From Actinoplanes regularis (lineage in GTDB: Bacteria; Actinomycetota; Actinomycetes; Mycobacteriales; Micromonosporaceae), in assembly GCF_900188005.1 (NCBI RefSeq), contig NZ_FZNR01000002.1, positions 744,001 to 808,000 on the forward strand: a DNA stretch of 64,000 bases. Reading direction: 5' to 3'. Both the position numbers and the translations under genes were made by a program. Each line of letters starts with the position of its first letter. Positions within the stretch are counted from its first letter, which is position 1. This document shows, piece after piece, positions 10,129-19,754 of this stretch. The notes under the pieces were generated by a model, which was not told the DNA's origin, ran no database searches, and worked only from the letters and a program-made list of their open reading frames with translations.

Positions 10129-10326
10129 TCATTCCGCCGGTTGCAGGCTCATCTGGTAATCGACCCGATCGTCCTCGACCAGCGTGACCGTGCTGACCCC
10201 GCCGGCCTGCAATCCGCGCCACTCCTGGCCGATCCAGGACTCGGCGTCGGCCTGACTGCTGAACGTCTCGGCCGGTCCTTCGACAGCTTTGCCGTCGACG
10301 TCCTCGTACCGCCAACTCCACGGCAT
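10129..10326 (-). CDS. Conserved small hypothetical protein (65 aa)
   Basis: Begins MPWSWRYEDVDGKAVEG and contains FSSQADAESWIGQEW followed by GGVSTVTLVEDDRVDYQMSL. This is an alternating strand-helix-strand pattern of a small compact fold, and similar short proteins recur in actinobacteria. It is the first gene of the operon with the site-2 protease, whose GTG lies one base past this stop. No catalytic motif is visible and the function is unknown. The overlapping frames in this region are arginine-rich shadows. Confidence 0.8.
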   Translation of the reverse strand: MPWSWRYEDVDGKAVEGPAETFSSQADAESWIGQEWRGLQAGGVSTVTLVEDDRVDYQMSLQPAE

Positions 10327-10409
10327 TGGGCCGCCCCCCTCACGTCGTACGTCGGTGGCCTTCCACCCTACGGCTTGTGCGTGTGCGACCCGGCTTTAAG
10401 GTACGGGGC

Positions 10410-12338
10410 ATGTCCGAAGATCGGTGGAACACGGTCCTGGTGCTCGGCGGGATCCGCTCCGGCAAATCCGCGTTCGCCGAATCGCTGGTGGCCGACGCCC
10501 CGGCGGTACGGTATGTCGCCACCGCGGTGGGCGGCGAGGACGACCCGGAGTGGCTGGCCCGGATCGAGGAACATCAGCGGCGCCGCCCGCAGTCCTGGTC
10601 GACCGAGGAGACCGGCGCCGACCCGGCCCGGCTCACCGAGCTGCTGTCCGAGGCGAAGCCCGATGACACGCTGCTCGTCGACGATCTGGGTGGCTGGGTG
10701 GCCGCGGTGCTCGACCCGGCGCGGCAGCCGAACGACGACGAGGCGGACGTGGCGGCGCTGGCCGCCGCGGTGCGCTCCACCCCGGCGCGGGTGGTGCTGG
10801 TCAGCCCCGAGGTCGGTCTCTCGCTGGTGCCGGTCACCCCGGTCGGACGGGCCTTCGCCGACGCGCTGGGCACCACGAACCAGTCGCTCGCCGACGCCTG
10901 TGACGGTGTGGTGCTGGTGGTGGCCGGCCAGCCGACCTGGCTCAAGGGCAAGGCCGGGATCGCCACCCCGGCCCCGCGACCGAAGCCGCCCGCCGCCGCC
11001 ACCCCGGCGCCGCCCCCTCCGCCGGTCTTCGTCACTCCCCCCGCCGACCCCGCTTTCGTCGCGACGCCGGTCGAGGCGGAGGTGGTGGCTCCGCCCGTGG
11101 CCGAGCCCTTCGACGCGCTCCAGGGGCGCACCCAGACGCTGCCGCTGATCGCCTCCGGCCTCACCGTCATCCAGCCGGGCATGGACCTGCCGCTGCCGAG
11201 CAGCGAGGCCGGCCCGGACGCCCGGGACCGCCTCGGCATGCTCGACCTGCCCGGCGCCGGGCTCGGCATGGTCGCCGAGGCGGTCGAGTTCGCCGCCTCG
11301 ACCCAGGACAGCACCGCCCCGCGCCCGTGGTCGTCGGTCCGCGTCGTGGTGATCTCCGGCCGGCACGGCGGCGGTGCCGCCGCCGGCGCCGACTCGCTGG
11401 ACGCCGAGCGCCGGGTCGCCGAGGCCGAGCTGGGCATCGGCCTGCTGGGCCGGCTGGCCGGGCAGGCCGGTGCGGACATCGCCGTGCTGCGGGTGCGGTC
11501 CGCCGGAGCGATGGAGGACGGCCCGGTCGCCGAGGCGGGCGCCGTCGAGGCCGCCCTGCGCCAGGGCTGGCAACTCGCCGACGAGGCCGCCGACGCCGGC
11601 CGGGACGCGCTGCTGCTGGCCGGGATCGGGGTCGGGGTGGAGGCCGTGGCGACCGCGGTGCTCGCCGCCACCACCGGCGCCGAGGCCGCCGCGACGCTCC
11701 CCCGGGTGCTGCTGCCCGGCGGACGGTTCGACGACAATGCCTGGATGGTCCGCTGCGGCGCGGTCCGCGACGCACTGCACCGCATCCGGCACGAGCCGCG
11801 CGGCGCCCATGACATCCTGCGCGAACTCGGCGGCCTGGACCTGGCGGTCGCCACGGGCCTGCTGCTCGGTGCGGCCGCCCGGCGCATCCCGGTGCTGCTG
11901 GACGGTCCGCTGGGCATCGCGGCCGGGCTGATCGCCCGGGATCTGGCCGGGCAGACCCGGCACTGGTGCCTGCTGCCCGAGGCGGGGACGCTGGCGCTGG
12001 TCAAGCAGGGTGCGGACGTGCTCGGCCTGACGCCGGTCCTGGAACTGGGGCTGGACCTGGGCGAGGGGGCGAACGCCCTGGCGGCGCTGCCGATGCTGCG
12101 CACGATGGTGGGGCTGGCCGCGGCGCTGCCGGTGCATCCGGCGTTGCTGGATGAGCACGGCGACGCCGGCCTCGACGACGACCCCGACGTGACGGCCGTC
12201 AACCTCATCAACGACGGGTTCGGGAACCTGGCCACCGGACTCGACAGCGAGGACGACGCCGGCGACAGCGAGGACGGTGCCGGCGACAGCGAGGACGGTG
12301 CCGGCGGCGTCGAGAGCGGCGCGGCCGGGCGGTCGTGA
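10410..12338 (+). CDS. cobU: Fused CobU (cobinamide kinase/guanylyltransferase) and CobT-like protein
   Basis: A 642-residue fusion acting in assembly of the cobalamin nucleotide loop. Residues 1-190 are CobU: the P-loop GGIRSGKS is at 13-20, followed by YVATA, an EEHQRRR segment carrying the usual His, DDLGGW, and a C-terminal TPVGRAFADALG motif. A Pro/Ala linker leads to a CobT-like domain (about 310-600) with ISGRHGGG, ELGGLDLAVATGLLLGAAA and LGEGANALAALP, which holds the catalytic-type Glu. The usual GEMGIGNTT loop is replaced by LAGIGVGVEAVAT (about 403). The tail carries three near-identical GDSEDGA units. The ATG at 10410 fits the CobU N-terminus. The gene overlaps cobS by 4 bases. Confidence 0.88.
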   Translation: MSEDRWNTVLVLGGIRSGKSAFAESLVADAPAVRYVATAVGGEDDPEWLARIEEHQRRRPQSWSTEETGADPARLTELLSEAKPDDTLLVDDLGGWVAAVLDPARQPNDDEADVAALAAAVRSTPARVVLVSPEVGLSLVPVTPVGRAFADALGTTNQSLADACDGVVLVVAGQPTWLKGKAGIATPAPRPKPPAAATPAPPPPPVFVTPPADPAFVATPVEAEVVAPPVAEPFDALQGRTQTLPLIASGLTVIQPGMDLPLPSSEAGPDARDRLGMLDLPGAGLGMVAEAVEFAASTQDSTAPRPWSSVRVVVISGRHGGGAAAGADSLDAERRVAEAELGIGLLGRLAGQAGADIAVLRVRSAGAMEDGPVAEAGAVEAALRQGWQLADEAADAGRDALLLAGIGVGVEAVATAVLAATTGAEAAATLPRVLLPGGRFDDNAWMVRCGAVRDALHRIRHEPRGAHDILRELGGLDLAVATGLLLGAAARRIPVLLDGPLGIAAGLIARDLAGQTRHWCLLPEAGTLALVKQGADVLGLTPVLELGLDLGEGANALAALPMLRTMVGLAAALPVHPALLDEHGDAGLDDDPDVTAVNLINDGFGNLATGLDSEDDAGDSEDGAGDSEDGAGGVESGAAGRS

Positions 12339-13102
12339 CCGGCGAGCGGGCGGCCCGGGCCGGGCGCTGGCCGGCCGGGATGCGGCTGGCGGTCACCACG
12401 CTGACCGTCCTCCCGGTGCGCGGTGGCCGGGTCGACCGGCCCGTCGCGGCCGTCGCGATGGGTCTCGCCCCGCTGATCGGCGCGCTGCTGGGCGTGGTGC
12501 TCGCGGGCCTGAACGAGGGCCTGCGGGCGCTCGGCGCGCCCCTGCTTGTCGCCGCCGGGATCACGGTGGCCGCCGGTGCGCTGTTCACCCGGGGTCTGCA
12601 TCTGGACGGCCTGGCGGACACGGTCGACGCGCTCGGCTCCTACCGCTCCGGACCCGCCGCTCTGGAGATCATGAAGAAGCCGGACATCGGGCCGTTCGGG
12701 GTCGTGGCGCTCGCCGCGACCGTGCTGATCCAGGCCGCTTCGATCGCCGCCCTGGGCTGGTGGCCGATCGTGATCGGGTGGACCGCCGGCCGGCTCGCCA
12801 TCTCGCTGGCCTGCCGCCGCGGTGTCCCCTCGGCCCGTCCCGGGGGGCTGGGCGCGATGGTCGCCTCGACGGTCCCCACCCTCGCCGTCGTCTCGGTCGC
12901 GGCCGTCGTGCTCGCCGCCGCGATCCCGGCGGTTCCGGGCCGTCCCTGGCAGGGCCCGCTCGCCGTGGTCGTCGCCCTCGGGGCGGTTCTCCTGCTGCTC
13001 CGGCACTGCACCCGCCGCCTCGGTGGCGTCACCGGCGATGTTCTGGGCGCCTGTGCGGAGCTGGGCACCACGCTCACGTTGATCACGCTGACCCTGCGCT
13101 GA
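12335..13102 (+). CDS. cobS: Adenosylcobinamide-GDP ribazoletransferase (cobalamin synthase)
   Basis: A 255-residue polytopic membrane enzyme that joins adenosylcobinamide-GDP to alpha-ribazole, the last step of cobalamin assembly. The signature LHLDGLADTVDAL (residues 89-100) carries the metal-binding acidic residues, and MKKPDIGPFG follows. The remainder is hydrophobic helices. It starts with GTG inside a GTGA overlap with the cobU-cobT fusion, so the two are translationally coupled. Together they supply both substrates of the reaction. Confidence 0.95.
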   Translation: MTGERAARAGRWPAGMRLAVTTLTVLPVRGGRVDRPVAAVAMGLAPLIGALLGVVLAGLNEGLRALGAPLLVAAGITVAAGALFTRGLHLDGLADTVDALGSYRSGPAALEIMKKPDIGPFGVVALAATVLIQAASIAALGWWPIVIGWTAGRLAISLACRRGVPSARPGGLGAMVASTVPTLAVVSVAAVVLAAAIPAVPGRPWQGPLAVVVALGAVLLLLRHCTRRLGGVTGDVLGACAELGTTLTLITLTLR

Positions 13103-13211
13103 CGCTTCGCTCGTGCGGGATCGCACGGGGCTTGGCCCGCGAGGGCTGGGGGCGGGACTCCATGGTCGTACCCCGGCCAAGGGTTTGACGTGCGCGAAGC
13201 CGGCCCGGTGG

Positions 13212-13244
13212 CGCGCGACGGCCGGTCCTGCCGGCCGCCGCGCG
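13212..13244. terminator. Bidirectional hairpin between cobS and gcvT
   Basis: CGCGCG pairs with CGCGCG and CGGCCGG with CCGGCCG around a TCCTG loop, with one internal mismatch. It sits 16 bases from the gcvT stop and 110 bases after cobS, where two convergent genes need to end. It lacks a strong U-tract, as is usual in this kind of genome. Confidence 0.6.
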
Positions 13245-13259
13245 TGGGGTCTTCTCGCG

Positions 13260-14351
13260 TCAGCGGACGGAGGGGTTGACGAACGGCGGCTTGACCAGGC
13301 GGGCCTCGGTACGGCGGCCGCGGATGTCGATCTCGACGACGGCACCGTCGGGGAGCGCCGGGTCGGTGTCGATGAGGGCGAGCGCGATGCCGATCTTCTT
13401 CGTCGGGGAGAACGTTCCGCTCGTGGTCTCGCCGACCTGGGTGGCGCCGGAGAAGATCGGCATGTGGCCGCGCGGGATTCCGCGGCCGGTCAACTCCAGG
13501 CCGCGAAGGGTGCGGCGGGGGCCGGCCTCCTTCTCGGCGAGCAGGGCCTCGCGGCCCCAGAACGACGGCTTGGACCAGCCGACCGCCCAGCCGGAGCGGG
13601 CCTGGACCGGGCTGATCTCCAGGGACAGCTCCTGGCCGTGCAGCGGGTAGCCCATCTCGGTGCGCAGCGTGTCGCGGGCGCCGAGGCCGCACGGGCGGAC
13701 CCCGGCGGAGATCAGCGCGTCCCAGACCGTGCCGGCGCCGTCCCACGGGATGACCAGTTCGTAGCCGTGCTCGCCGGTGTAGCCGGTGCGGCAGACCACC
13801 ATCGGGGCGTTGTCGAGCCGAGCCTCGGTGAAGGACATGTAGTCGTGGTCGGTCGGCAGGCCGAGCTTGGCGAGGACGGCCGCGGAGCCGGGGCCCTGGA
13901 CGGCGAGGACGGCGAAGTCGCGGTGCAGGTCGGTGACCTTGATGCCGGCGGGGGCGGCGGCGGAGAGCCGGCGGACGACCTCCGCGGTGTTCGCGGCGTT
14001 CGGGATCAGGAAGACGTCGTCGGGGCCGTAGAGGTACGCGATCAGGTCGTCGACCACGCCGCCGGAGGGGTCGCAGCAGAGCGTGTACTGCGCCTTGCCG
14101 GGGGCGATCCGGGCCAGGTCGTTGGTGAGGCAGGAGTTCACGAAGTCGGCGGCGCCGGGACCCTGCACGCGGGCCTTGCCGAGGTGCGAGACGTCGAAGA
14201 CGCCGGCCGCCTCGCGGACCGACGCGTGCTCCCGCAGAACGCCGCCGCCGGCGTATTCCAGTGGCATCTCCCAGCCACCGAACGGGGCGAATTTCGCCCC
14301 CAGTGCGGCGTGACGATCGTGCAGCGGGGAGCGCGAGAACTCGGCAGACAT
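13260..14351 (-). CDS. gcvT: Glycine cleavage system aminomethyltransferase (T protein)
   Basis: A 363-residue folate-dependent enzyme that takes the aminomethyl group from lipoylated GcvH and makes methylenetetrahydrofolate and ammonia. The N-terminus [20 protein letters not shown] and the following [13 protein letters not shown] are typical, as are the later [11 protein letters not shown] and [16 protein letters not shown]. The C-terminal barrel ends [12 protein letters not shown]. The ATG at 14351 matches family starts; the longer open frame is shadow of the divergent pepA gene. Neighbouring lpdA, lipB and lipA serve the same lipoyl chemistry. gcvH and gcvP are not in the window. Confidence 0.95.
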   Translation of the reverse strand: MSAEFSRSPLHDRHAALGAKFAPFGGWEMPLEYAGGGVLREHASVREAAGVFDVSHLGKARVQGPGAADFVNSCLTNDLARIAPGKAQYTLCCDPSGGVVDDLIAYLYGPDDVFLIPNAANTAEVVRRLSAAAPAGIKVTDLHRDFAVLAVQGPGSAAVLAKLGLPTDHDYMSFTEARLDNAPMVVCRTGYTGEHGYELVIPWDGAGTVWDALISAGVRPCGLGARDTLRTEMGYPLHGQELSLEISPVQARSGWAVGWSKPSFWGREALLAEKEAGPRRTLRGLELTGRGIPRGHMPIFSGATQVGETTSGTFSPTKKIGIALALIDTDPALPDGAVVEIDIRGRRTEARLVKPPFVNPSVR

Positions 14352-14472
14352 GAGACTCAACTTACCGTTGACCTTGGGTCTGGTTAGAGTCGCGTGGAAT
14401 ACCAACTGTTTCCCAGAAGCCGGGAGCACCGCCCACAGGCGTCTTCCGGCCCCGACGTCCCGGAGCGCCCGA

Positions 14473-16005
14473 GTGACCCAGCCCAGCCTCAGCCTGGTCG
14501 ACACCGACCCGGCGGAATTGGCGGTCGACGCCATCGTCATCGGCCTGCACAGCCAGCCTGACCAGGAGGGCGTCCTGCTTCCGGCGTCCGGCGCGGAGAG
14601 CATCACCGCCGCGTTCGACGGGAAGCTGACCGCGACGCTCGCCCTGCTCGGCGCTTCGGGCGCGCCGGGTGAGGTGACCAAGCTGGCCACCCTCGGCACG
14701 ATCACCGCGCCGCTGGTGATCGCGGTCGGCCTGGGCGAAGAGCCGTCCGGCTCCGCCCCGGACCTGGAGACCCTGCGCCGGGGCACCGGCGCCGCGGTCC
14801 GCGCCCTGGCCGGCAGCGCCACCGTGGCGCTGGCCCTGCCGCTGCCCGACGACGCGGACGCCCCGGTGGTGCTGCGCGCCGTGCTGGAGGGCGCGCTGCT
14901 CGGCGGGTATCGGTTCGCCGGCTACAAGACCAAGCCGCAGAAGGGTCGCCGGGAGCCGGTGACCGCGCTGCAGGTGCACGTGCCGGACGCCGGCGACGCG
15001 GCGGCCGCGGCCGAGCTGGCCCGCGCCGAGGTGGTCGGCCGCGCGGTGCGGCAGGCTCGCGACTGGGTGAACATGCCGCCGAACGTGCTGCGCCCGGCGG
15101 ACTTCGCCGACCTGATCGCGGCGGCCGCCGGCGAGGCCGGCCTGGGTGTCGAGGTGCTCGACTTCGATCAGCTCAAGGCGGGTGGCTACGGCGGCATCGT
15201 GGCGGTCGGCCAGGGCTCCGAGGCGCCGCCGCGGCTGGTCAAGCTGACCTACGTGCCGGAGGGCGTCGCCGAGCCGAAGCGGGTCGCGCTGGTCGGCAAG
15301 GGCATCACGTTCGACACCGGCGGGGTGAGCATCAAGCCGACCGCCGGCATGTGGGAGATGAAGTCGGACATGGCCGGCGCCGCCGCGGTCGCCGCCACCA
15401 TGCTGGCCATCGCCGCGGTCAAGCCGGGGGTCGCCGTCTCCGCCTACCTGGCGATCGCGGAGAACATGCCGTCGGGTTCGGCGTACCGGCCGGGCGACGT
15501 GATCACCATGTTCAACGGCAAGCGGGTCGAGGTGTTCAACACCGACGCCGAGGGGCGCATGGTGCTCGGCGACGCGATGGCCCGGGCCTGCCAGGACGGC
15601 ACCGACTACCTGATCGAGGCGTCCACCCTGACCGGCGGCCAGGTGATCTCGCTGGGCAAGAAGATCTCCGGCCTGATGGGTTCGGACGGGGCGACCGACC
15701 TGGTCAAGGCGGCCGGTGACCTGGTCGGCGAGCCGACCTGGCGGATGCCGCTGCCGGACGACGTGCGCAAGGGCATGGAGTCGGACATCGCCGACATCTG
15801 CCAGACCAACTCGAGCCTGGACCGGGCCGGGCACATGCTGCAGGGTGGCGTGTTCCTGCGCGAGTTCGTCGAGCCGGGTGTGGAGTGGGCGCACATCGAC
15901 ATCGCCGGTCCGGGCTACCACTCGGGCGAGGCCACCGGGTACTGGACCAAGGGCGGGACCGGGGTGCCGATCCGCACCCTGCTGCAGGTCGTCGAGACGC
16001 TTTAG
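14473..16005 (+). CDS. pepA: Leucyl aminopeptidase (M17)
   Basis: A 510-residue cytosolic dizinc aminopeptidase that removes N-terminal residues. The catalytic domain has [12 protein letters not shown] (Lys and Asp ligands, about residue 276), [11 protein letters not shown], and the family signature [14 protein letters not shown] (about 356-369), which carries the catalytic Arg. The N-terminal regulatory domain is complete. The GTG at 14473 begins [19 protein letters not shown]. It diverges from gcvT across 121 bases and ends at a strong hairpin. Confidence 0.95.
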   Translation: MTQPSLSLVDTDPAELAVDAIVIGLHSQPDQEGVLLPASGAESITAAFDGKLTATLALLGASGAPGEVTKLATLGTITAPLVIAVGLGEEPSGSAPDLETLRRGTGAAVRALAGSATVALALPLPDDADAPVVLRAVLEGALLGGYRFAGYKTKPQKGRREPVTALQVHVPDAGDAAAAAELARAEVVGRAVRQARDWVNMPPNVLRPADFADLIAAAAGEAGLGVEVLDFDQLKAGGYGGIVAVGQGSEAPPRLVKLTYVPEGVAEPKRVALVGKGITFDTGGVSIKPTAGMWEMKSDMAGAAAVAATMLAIAAVKPGVAVSAYLAIAENMPSGSAYRPGDVITMFNGKRVEVFNTDAEGRMVLGDAMARACQDGTDYLIEASTLTGGQVISLGKKISGLMGSDGATDLVKAAGDLVGEPTWRMPLPDDVRKGMESDIADICQTNSSLDRAGHMLQGGVFLREFVEPGVEWAHIDIAGPGYHSGEATGYWTKGGTGVPIRTLLQVVETL

Positions 16006-16011
16006 CGGCGG

Positions 16012-16044
16012 GCGCCGCCCGGTGCCAATCAGGCCGGGCGGCGC
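16012..16044. terminator. Bidirectional terminator hairpin after pepA
   Basis: A perfect 11-bp stem (GCGCCGCCCGG at 16012-16022 with CCGGGCGGCGC at 16034-16044) and an 11-base loop, starting 7 bases after the pepA stop. It overlaps the last codons of the convergent 106-residue gene, so it can serve both. Confidence 0.75.
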
Positions 16045-16349
16045 TTCTGACGGGCGTTGTAATCGCGCATCCGCTGCGGATATCCGAGCAACCGGACGTC
16101 ATAGATGGGCAGCGAGAGTTGCAGCGCGAAACGGCGTGCGACCTCAGGCGACTGAATTCGCCGACGGGTCCATTCGCCATCATGTGCCACAAGCAACACG
16201 GTGGTTTCGGTCACCGTCGTGCGCGGCTCGACGAAGGCCTCGACGCCCTTCCTGGAGCGGACGAATTGCGTGAGATGCTCCAGATCGGCCTGATCCACCT
16301 GCCGGCCACCGGGCCCTGCGGCGCGGGGGCGACGCCGAAACCAAGCCAC
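16029..16349 (-). CDS. Conserved hypothetical protein next to lpdA (106 aa)
   Basis: Begins at GTG (VAWFRRRPR) behind a strong GAGGAGGAG ribosome site. The core ESRKGVEAF-like region, TTVTETTVLLVAHDGEWTRR and YDVRLLGYPQRMRDYN look like a well-folded alpha/beta domain. Short proteins of this kind are common next to lpdA in actinobacteria (general recollection, not a search). No enzymatic motif is visible. It diverges from lpdA across 166 bases and ends inside the shared terminator hairpin. The function is unknown. Confidence 0.8.
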   Translation of the reverse strand: MAWFRRRPRAAGPGGRQVDQADLEHLTQFVRSRKGVEAFVEPRTTVTETTVLLVAHDGEWTRRRIQSPEVARRFALQLSLPIYDVRLLGYPQRMRDYNARQKRRPA

Positions 16350-16515
16350 TTCTCCTCCTCGTCACGCGGAATCCCGCAAGGGTACGACGAGCCAACGCGT
16401 CTTGGGGCACCTGGCTGCATTGAGCGGGTCTCCAAGTGACAAGATGTCCGAGACGGGACTGTGACCGTTTCCATTGTGTGACCCACATGGCGACGACTCG
16501 ACCACTGGAGTCAAC

Positions 16516-17907
16516 GTGAGCCAGCCGAACGGCGGAACCTTCGACATCGTCATTCTCGGCGCGGGCAGCGGCGGGTACGCGGCCGCGTTACGCGCGGCCG
16601 AGCTGAACCTCTCCGTAGCGCTGATCGACAAGGCCGAGGTCGGTGGCACCTGCCTGCACCGCGGCTGCATCCCGACCAAGGCGCTGCTGCACGCGGCGGA
16701 GATCGCCGACCAGACCCGGGAGAGCGAGCAGTTCGGCATCAAGGCCGACCTGGTCGGGATCGACATGGCCGGGGTCAACGCGTACAAGGACGGCGTCGTC
16801 GGCCGTCTGTACAAGGGCCTGCAGGGCCTGCTGGGACACAACAAGAACATCACGCTGGTGCCGGGCGCCGGCCGGCTGGTCAGCCGGGACACCGTCGAGG
16901 TCGACGGGCAGCGCTACACCGGCCGCAACGTCATCCTGGCGACCGGGTCGTACTCGAAGACTCTGCCGGGCCTGGAGGTCGACGGCAAGCGGGTGATCGC
17001 CAGCGAGCACGCCCTGAAGCTGGACCGGGTGCCGAGCTCCGCGATCGTGCTGGGCGGCGGCGTGATCGGCGTCGAGTTCGCCAGCGTCTGGAAGTCGTTC
17101 GGCGCCGACGTGACCATCATCGAGGCCCTCCCCCGGCTGGTCGCCGCGGAGGACGAGGAGATCTCGAAGACCGTCGAGCGCGCCTTCCGGAAGCGGAAGA
17201 TCAACTTCAAGGTCGGCAAGCCCTTCGAGAAGGTCGAGAAGACCGAGAACGGCGTCAAGGTCACCATCGCCGGCGGCGAGACCGTCGAGGCCGAGATCCT
17301 GCTGGTCGCGGTCGGCCGTGGCCCGACAACCGCGAACCTGGGGTACGAGGAGCAGGGCATCACCCTGGACCGCGGCTTCGTGATCGTCAACGAGCGCCTG
17401 CACACCGGGGTCGGCAACATCTACGCCGTCGGCGACATCGTGCCCGGCCTCCAGCTCGCGCACCGCGGCTTCCAGCAGGGCATCTTCGTGGCCGAGGAGA
17501 TCGCCGGCAAGAACCCGGCGGTCATCGACGAGGCGGGCATCCCGCGCGTCACCTACTCCGACCCCGAGGTCGCCTCGGTGGGCCTGACCGAGGCCAAGGC
17601 CAAGGAGAAGTACGGCGCCGACAAGGTCACCTCGTACAACTACAACCTCGGCGGCAACGGCAAGAGCCAGATCCTCAAGACCGCGGGCTTCATCAAGCTG
17701 GTCCGTGTCGAGGACGGCCCGGTGGTCGGCGTCCACATGGTCGGCGCCCGGATGGGTGAGCTGGTCGGCGAGGCCCAGCTGATCTACAACTGGGAGGCCT
17801 TCCCGGAGGAGGTCGCTCAGCTCGTACACGCCCACCCGACGCAGAACGAGGCGCTGGGCGAGGCTTTCCTCGCGCTCGCGGGCAAGCCCCTGCACGCGCA
17901 CAGCTGA
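16516..17907 (+). CDS. lpdA: Dihydrolipoyl dehydrogenase (E3)
   Basis: A 463-residue flavoprotein that reoxidises dihydrolipoyl groups of 2-oxoacid dehydrogenases and the glycine cleavage system, reducing NAD+. The FAD-binding GAGSGGYAAALRA is followed by the redox disulfide in GGTCLHRGCIPTK (Cys46 and Cys51). The NAD-binding LGGGVIGVEFAS is in the middle, and the His440-Glu445 dyad is in HAHPTQNEALGEAF. The GTG at 16516 gives the standard N-terminus. The E2 gene sucB follows after 35 bases, so the two form an operon. Confidence 0.97.
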   Translation: MSQPNGGTFDIVILGAGSGGYAAALRAAELNLSVALIDKAEVGGTCLHRGCIPTKALLHAAEIADQTRESEQFGIKADLVGIDMAGVNAYKDGVVGRLYKGLQGLLGHNKNITLVPGAGRLVSRDTVEVDGQRYTGRNVILATGSYSKTLPGLEVDGKRVIASEHALKLDRVPSSAIVLGGGVIGVEFASVWKSFGADVTIIEALPRLVAAEDEEISKTVERAFRKRKINFKVGKPFEKVEKTENGVKVTIAGGETVEAEILLVAVGRGPTTANLGYEEQGITLDRGFVIVNERLHTGVGNIYAVGDIVPGLQLAHRGFQQGIFVAEEIAGKNPAVIDEAGIPRVTYSDPEVASVGLTEAKAKEKYGADKVTSYNYNLGGNGKSQILKTAGFIKLVRVEDGPVVGVHMVGARMGELVGEAQLIYNWEAFPEEVAQLVHAHPTQNEALGEAFLALAGKPLHAHS

Positions 17908-17942
17908 TTCGATCGCGAAAGCGTTAAGGAGTTTGGGGAAAA

Positions 17943-19670
17943 ATGCCGGTATCGGTAACCATGCCGCGGCTGGGTGAGAGCGTCACCGAGGGCACCGTCA
18001 CGCGCTGGCTCAAGCAGGAGGGCGAGCGCGTCGAGGTCGACGAGCCGCTCCTGGAGGTCTCCACCGACAAGGTGGACACCGAGATCCCGTCGCCGGCCGC
18101 GGGTGTGCTCACCCGCATCGTGGTCGGCGAGGACGAGACCGCCGAGGTCGGCAGCGAGCTGGCCGTCATCGCCGGGGAGGGTGAGGACGCCGGTTCGGCC
18201 GCCCCCGCCGCCGCCCCCGCGCAGCAGGCCGAGCCGGAGCCGCCGGCCCCGGTCACGCCGTCGACCGAGAAGCCGGTCGAGCAGGAGGCTCCCGCGCCGC
18301 AGGCGACCGGCGGCTCCGCCGAGGGCGTCGCGGTGAAGATGCCGGCGCTCGGCGAGAGCGTCACCGAGGGCACCGTCACCCGCTGGCTCAAGCAGGTCGG
18401 CGACGCCGTCGAGCTGGACGAGCCGCTGCTCGAGGTCTCCACCGACAAGGTGGACACCGAGATCCCGTCCCCGGTGGCCGGAACGCTGCTGGAGATCAAG
18501 GTCGCCGAGGACGAGACCGTCGAGGTCGGCGCCGCCCTGGCGATCGTCGGCTCCGCCTCGTCCGCCCCCGCCGCGGCGCCGGCTCCGGCCCCGCAGCAGC
18601 CGCAGCCCAAGGTCGAGTCCGCTCCGGCCCCGGCTCCCGCGCCGGCTCCGGCTCCGGCTCCGGTCGTCGAGTCGAAGCCCGCTCCCGCCCAGCCGGCCGC
18701 GCCGGCCGCGGAGACGGTCAAGGCGAACGGCGCCGGTGACGCCGGCTACGTGACCCCGCTGGTGCGCAAGCTCGCGGCCGAGAAGGGCGTGGACCTGTCC
18801 TCGCTGACGGGGACCGGCGTCGGAGGTCGGATCCGCAAGCAGGACGTGCTCGACGCCGCCGAGAAGGCCGCCGCGGCCAAGACCGCCCAGGCCGCTCCGG
18901 CTCCGGCCGCCGCCCCGGCGCCCGCCGCCAAGCCCGAGCCGAGTCCGCTGCGTGGCCACACCGAGAAGCTGACCCGCATCCGGGCCACCATCGCCCGCCG
19001 CATGGTCGAGTCGCTGCAGGTCTCGGCGCAGCTCACCACGGTGGTCGAGGTGGACGTCACCAAGATCGCGACGCTGCGGAACAAGGCGAAGGCCGACTTC
19101 CAGGCCAAGCACGGGGTGAAGCTCACCTTCCTGCCGTTCTTCGCCCTGGCCACGGTCGAGGCGCTGCAGCAGCACCCGGTGGTCAACTCCTCGATCGACG
19201 TCGAGGCCGGCACGGTCACCTACCACGGCTCGGAGCACCTGGGCATCGCGGTGGACGCGCCGAAGGGCCTGGTCGTCCCGGTGATCAAGGACGCCGGCGA
19301 CCTGAACCTGGGCGGCCTGGCCAAGCGGATCGCGGACGTCGCGGAGCGCACCCGGAACAACAAGATCGGGCCGGACGAGCTCGGCGGCGGCACGTTCACG
19401 CTGACCAACACGGGCAGCCGGGGCGCGCTCTTCGACACGCCGATCATCAACCAGCCGCAGGTCGGCATCCTCGGTCTCGGCGCGGTCGTCAAGCGCCCGG
19501 TGATCGTGAACGACCCGGAGCTGGGCGAGATCATCGTCCCGCGTTCGATGGTCTACCTGGCGCTCAGCTACGACCACCGGATCGTGGACGGCGCGGACGC
19601 CGCCCGCTTCCTGGTGACCGTCAAGGAGCGCCTGGAGGCCGGCCACTTCGAGCCGGACCTGGGTCTCTGA
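17943..19670 (+). CDS. sucB: 2-oxoglutarate dehydrogenase E2, dihydrolipoyl succinyltransferase
   Basis: A 575-residue E2 subunit. It carries two lipoyl domains with the lysines in [12 protein letters not shown] at Lys43 and Lys169, joined by Ala/Pro-rich flexible linkers. A peripheral-subunit-binding domain ([15 protein letters not shown], about 268-305) follows, then the acyltransferase core ending in [14 protein letters not shown], with catalytic His545 and Asp549. Two lipoyl domains are usual for actinobacterial E2. AAGGAG lies 11 bases before the ATG. It follows lpdA directly and ends at a strong terminator. The assignment to succinyl rather than another acyl group rests on domain pattern and context. 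Confidence 0.93.
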   Translation: MPVSVTMPRLGESVTEGTVTRWLKQEGERVEVDEPLLEVSTDKVDTEIPSPAAGVLTRIVVGEDETAEVGSELAVIAGEGEDAGSAAPAAAPAQQAEPEPPAPVTPSTEKPVEQEAPAPQATGGSAEGVAVKMPALGESVTEGTVTRWLKQVGDAVELDEPLLEVSTDKVDTEIPSPVAGTLLEIKVAEDETVEVGAALAIVGSASSAPAAAPAPAPQQPQPKVESAPAPAPAPAPAPAPVVESKPAPAQPAAPAAETVKANGAGDAGYVTPLVRKLAAEKGVDLSSLTGTGVGGRIRKQDVLDAAEKAAAAKTAQAAPAPAAAPAPAAKPEPSPLRGHTEKLTRIRATIARRMVESLQVSAQLTTVVEVDVTKIATLRNKAKADFQAKHGVKLTFLPFFALATVEALQQHPVVNSSIDVEAGTVTYHGSEHLGIAVDAPKGLVVPVIKDAGDLNLGGLAKRIADVAERTRNNKIGPDELGGGTFTLTNTGSRGALFDTPIINQPQVGILGLGAVVKRPVIVNDPELGEIIVPRSMVYLALSYDHRIVDGADAARFLVTVKERLEAGHFEPDLGL

Positions 19671-19680
19671 TCGACTGAAC

Positions 19681-19713
19681 GAAAGCCGGGGGTGTGACAC
19701 ACCCCCGGCTTTC
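19681..19713 (+). terminator. Terminator after sucB
   Basis: A perfect 15-bp stem (GAAAGCCGGGGGTGT with ACACCCCCGGCTTTC) around a 3-base loop, starting 11 bases after the sucB stop and followed by TTCGGTTTT. This is the strongest intrinsic terminator in the window. Confidence 0.9.
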
Positions 19714-19754
19714 TTCGGTTTTGACTTGTCTGATCTCCGGGAAAGAATCAGATC

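Noticed and set aside
10574..13345. A 923-codon leftward open frame over cobU-cobT and cobS
   Set aside because: Ser/Arg/Pro-rich shadow; the plus strand has complete CobU, CobT-like and CobS motifs.
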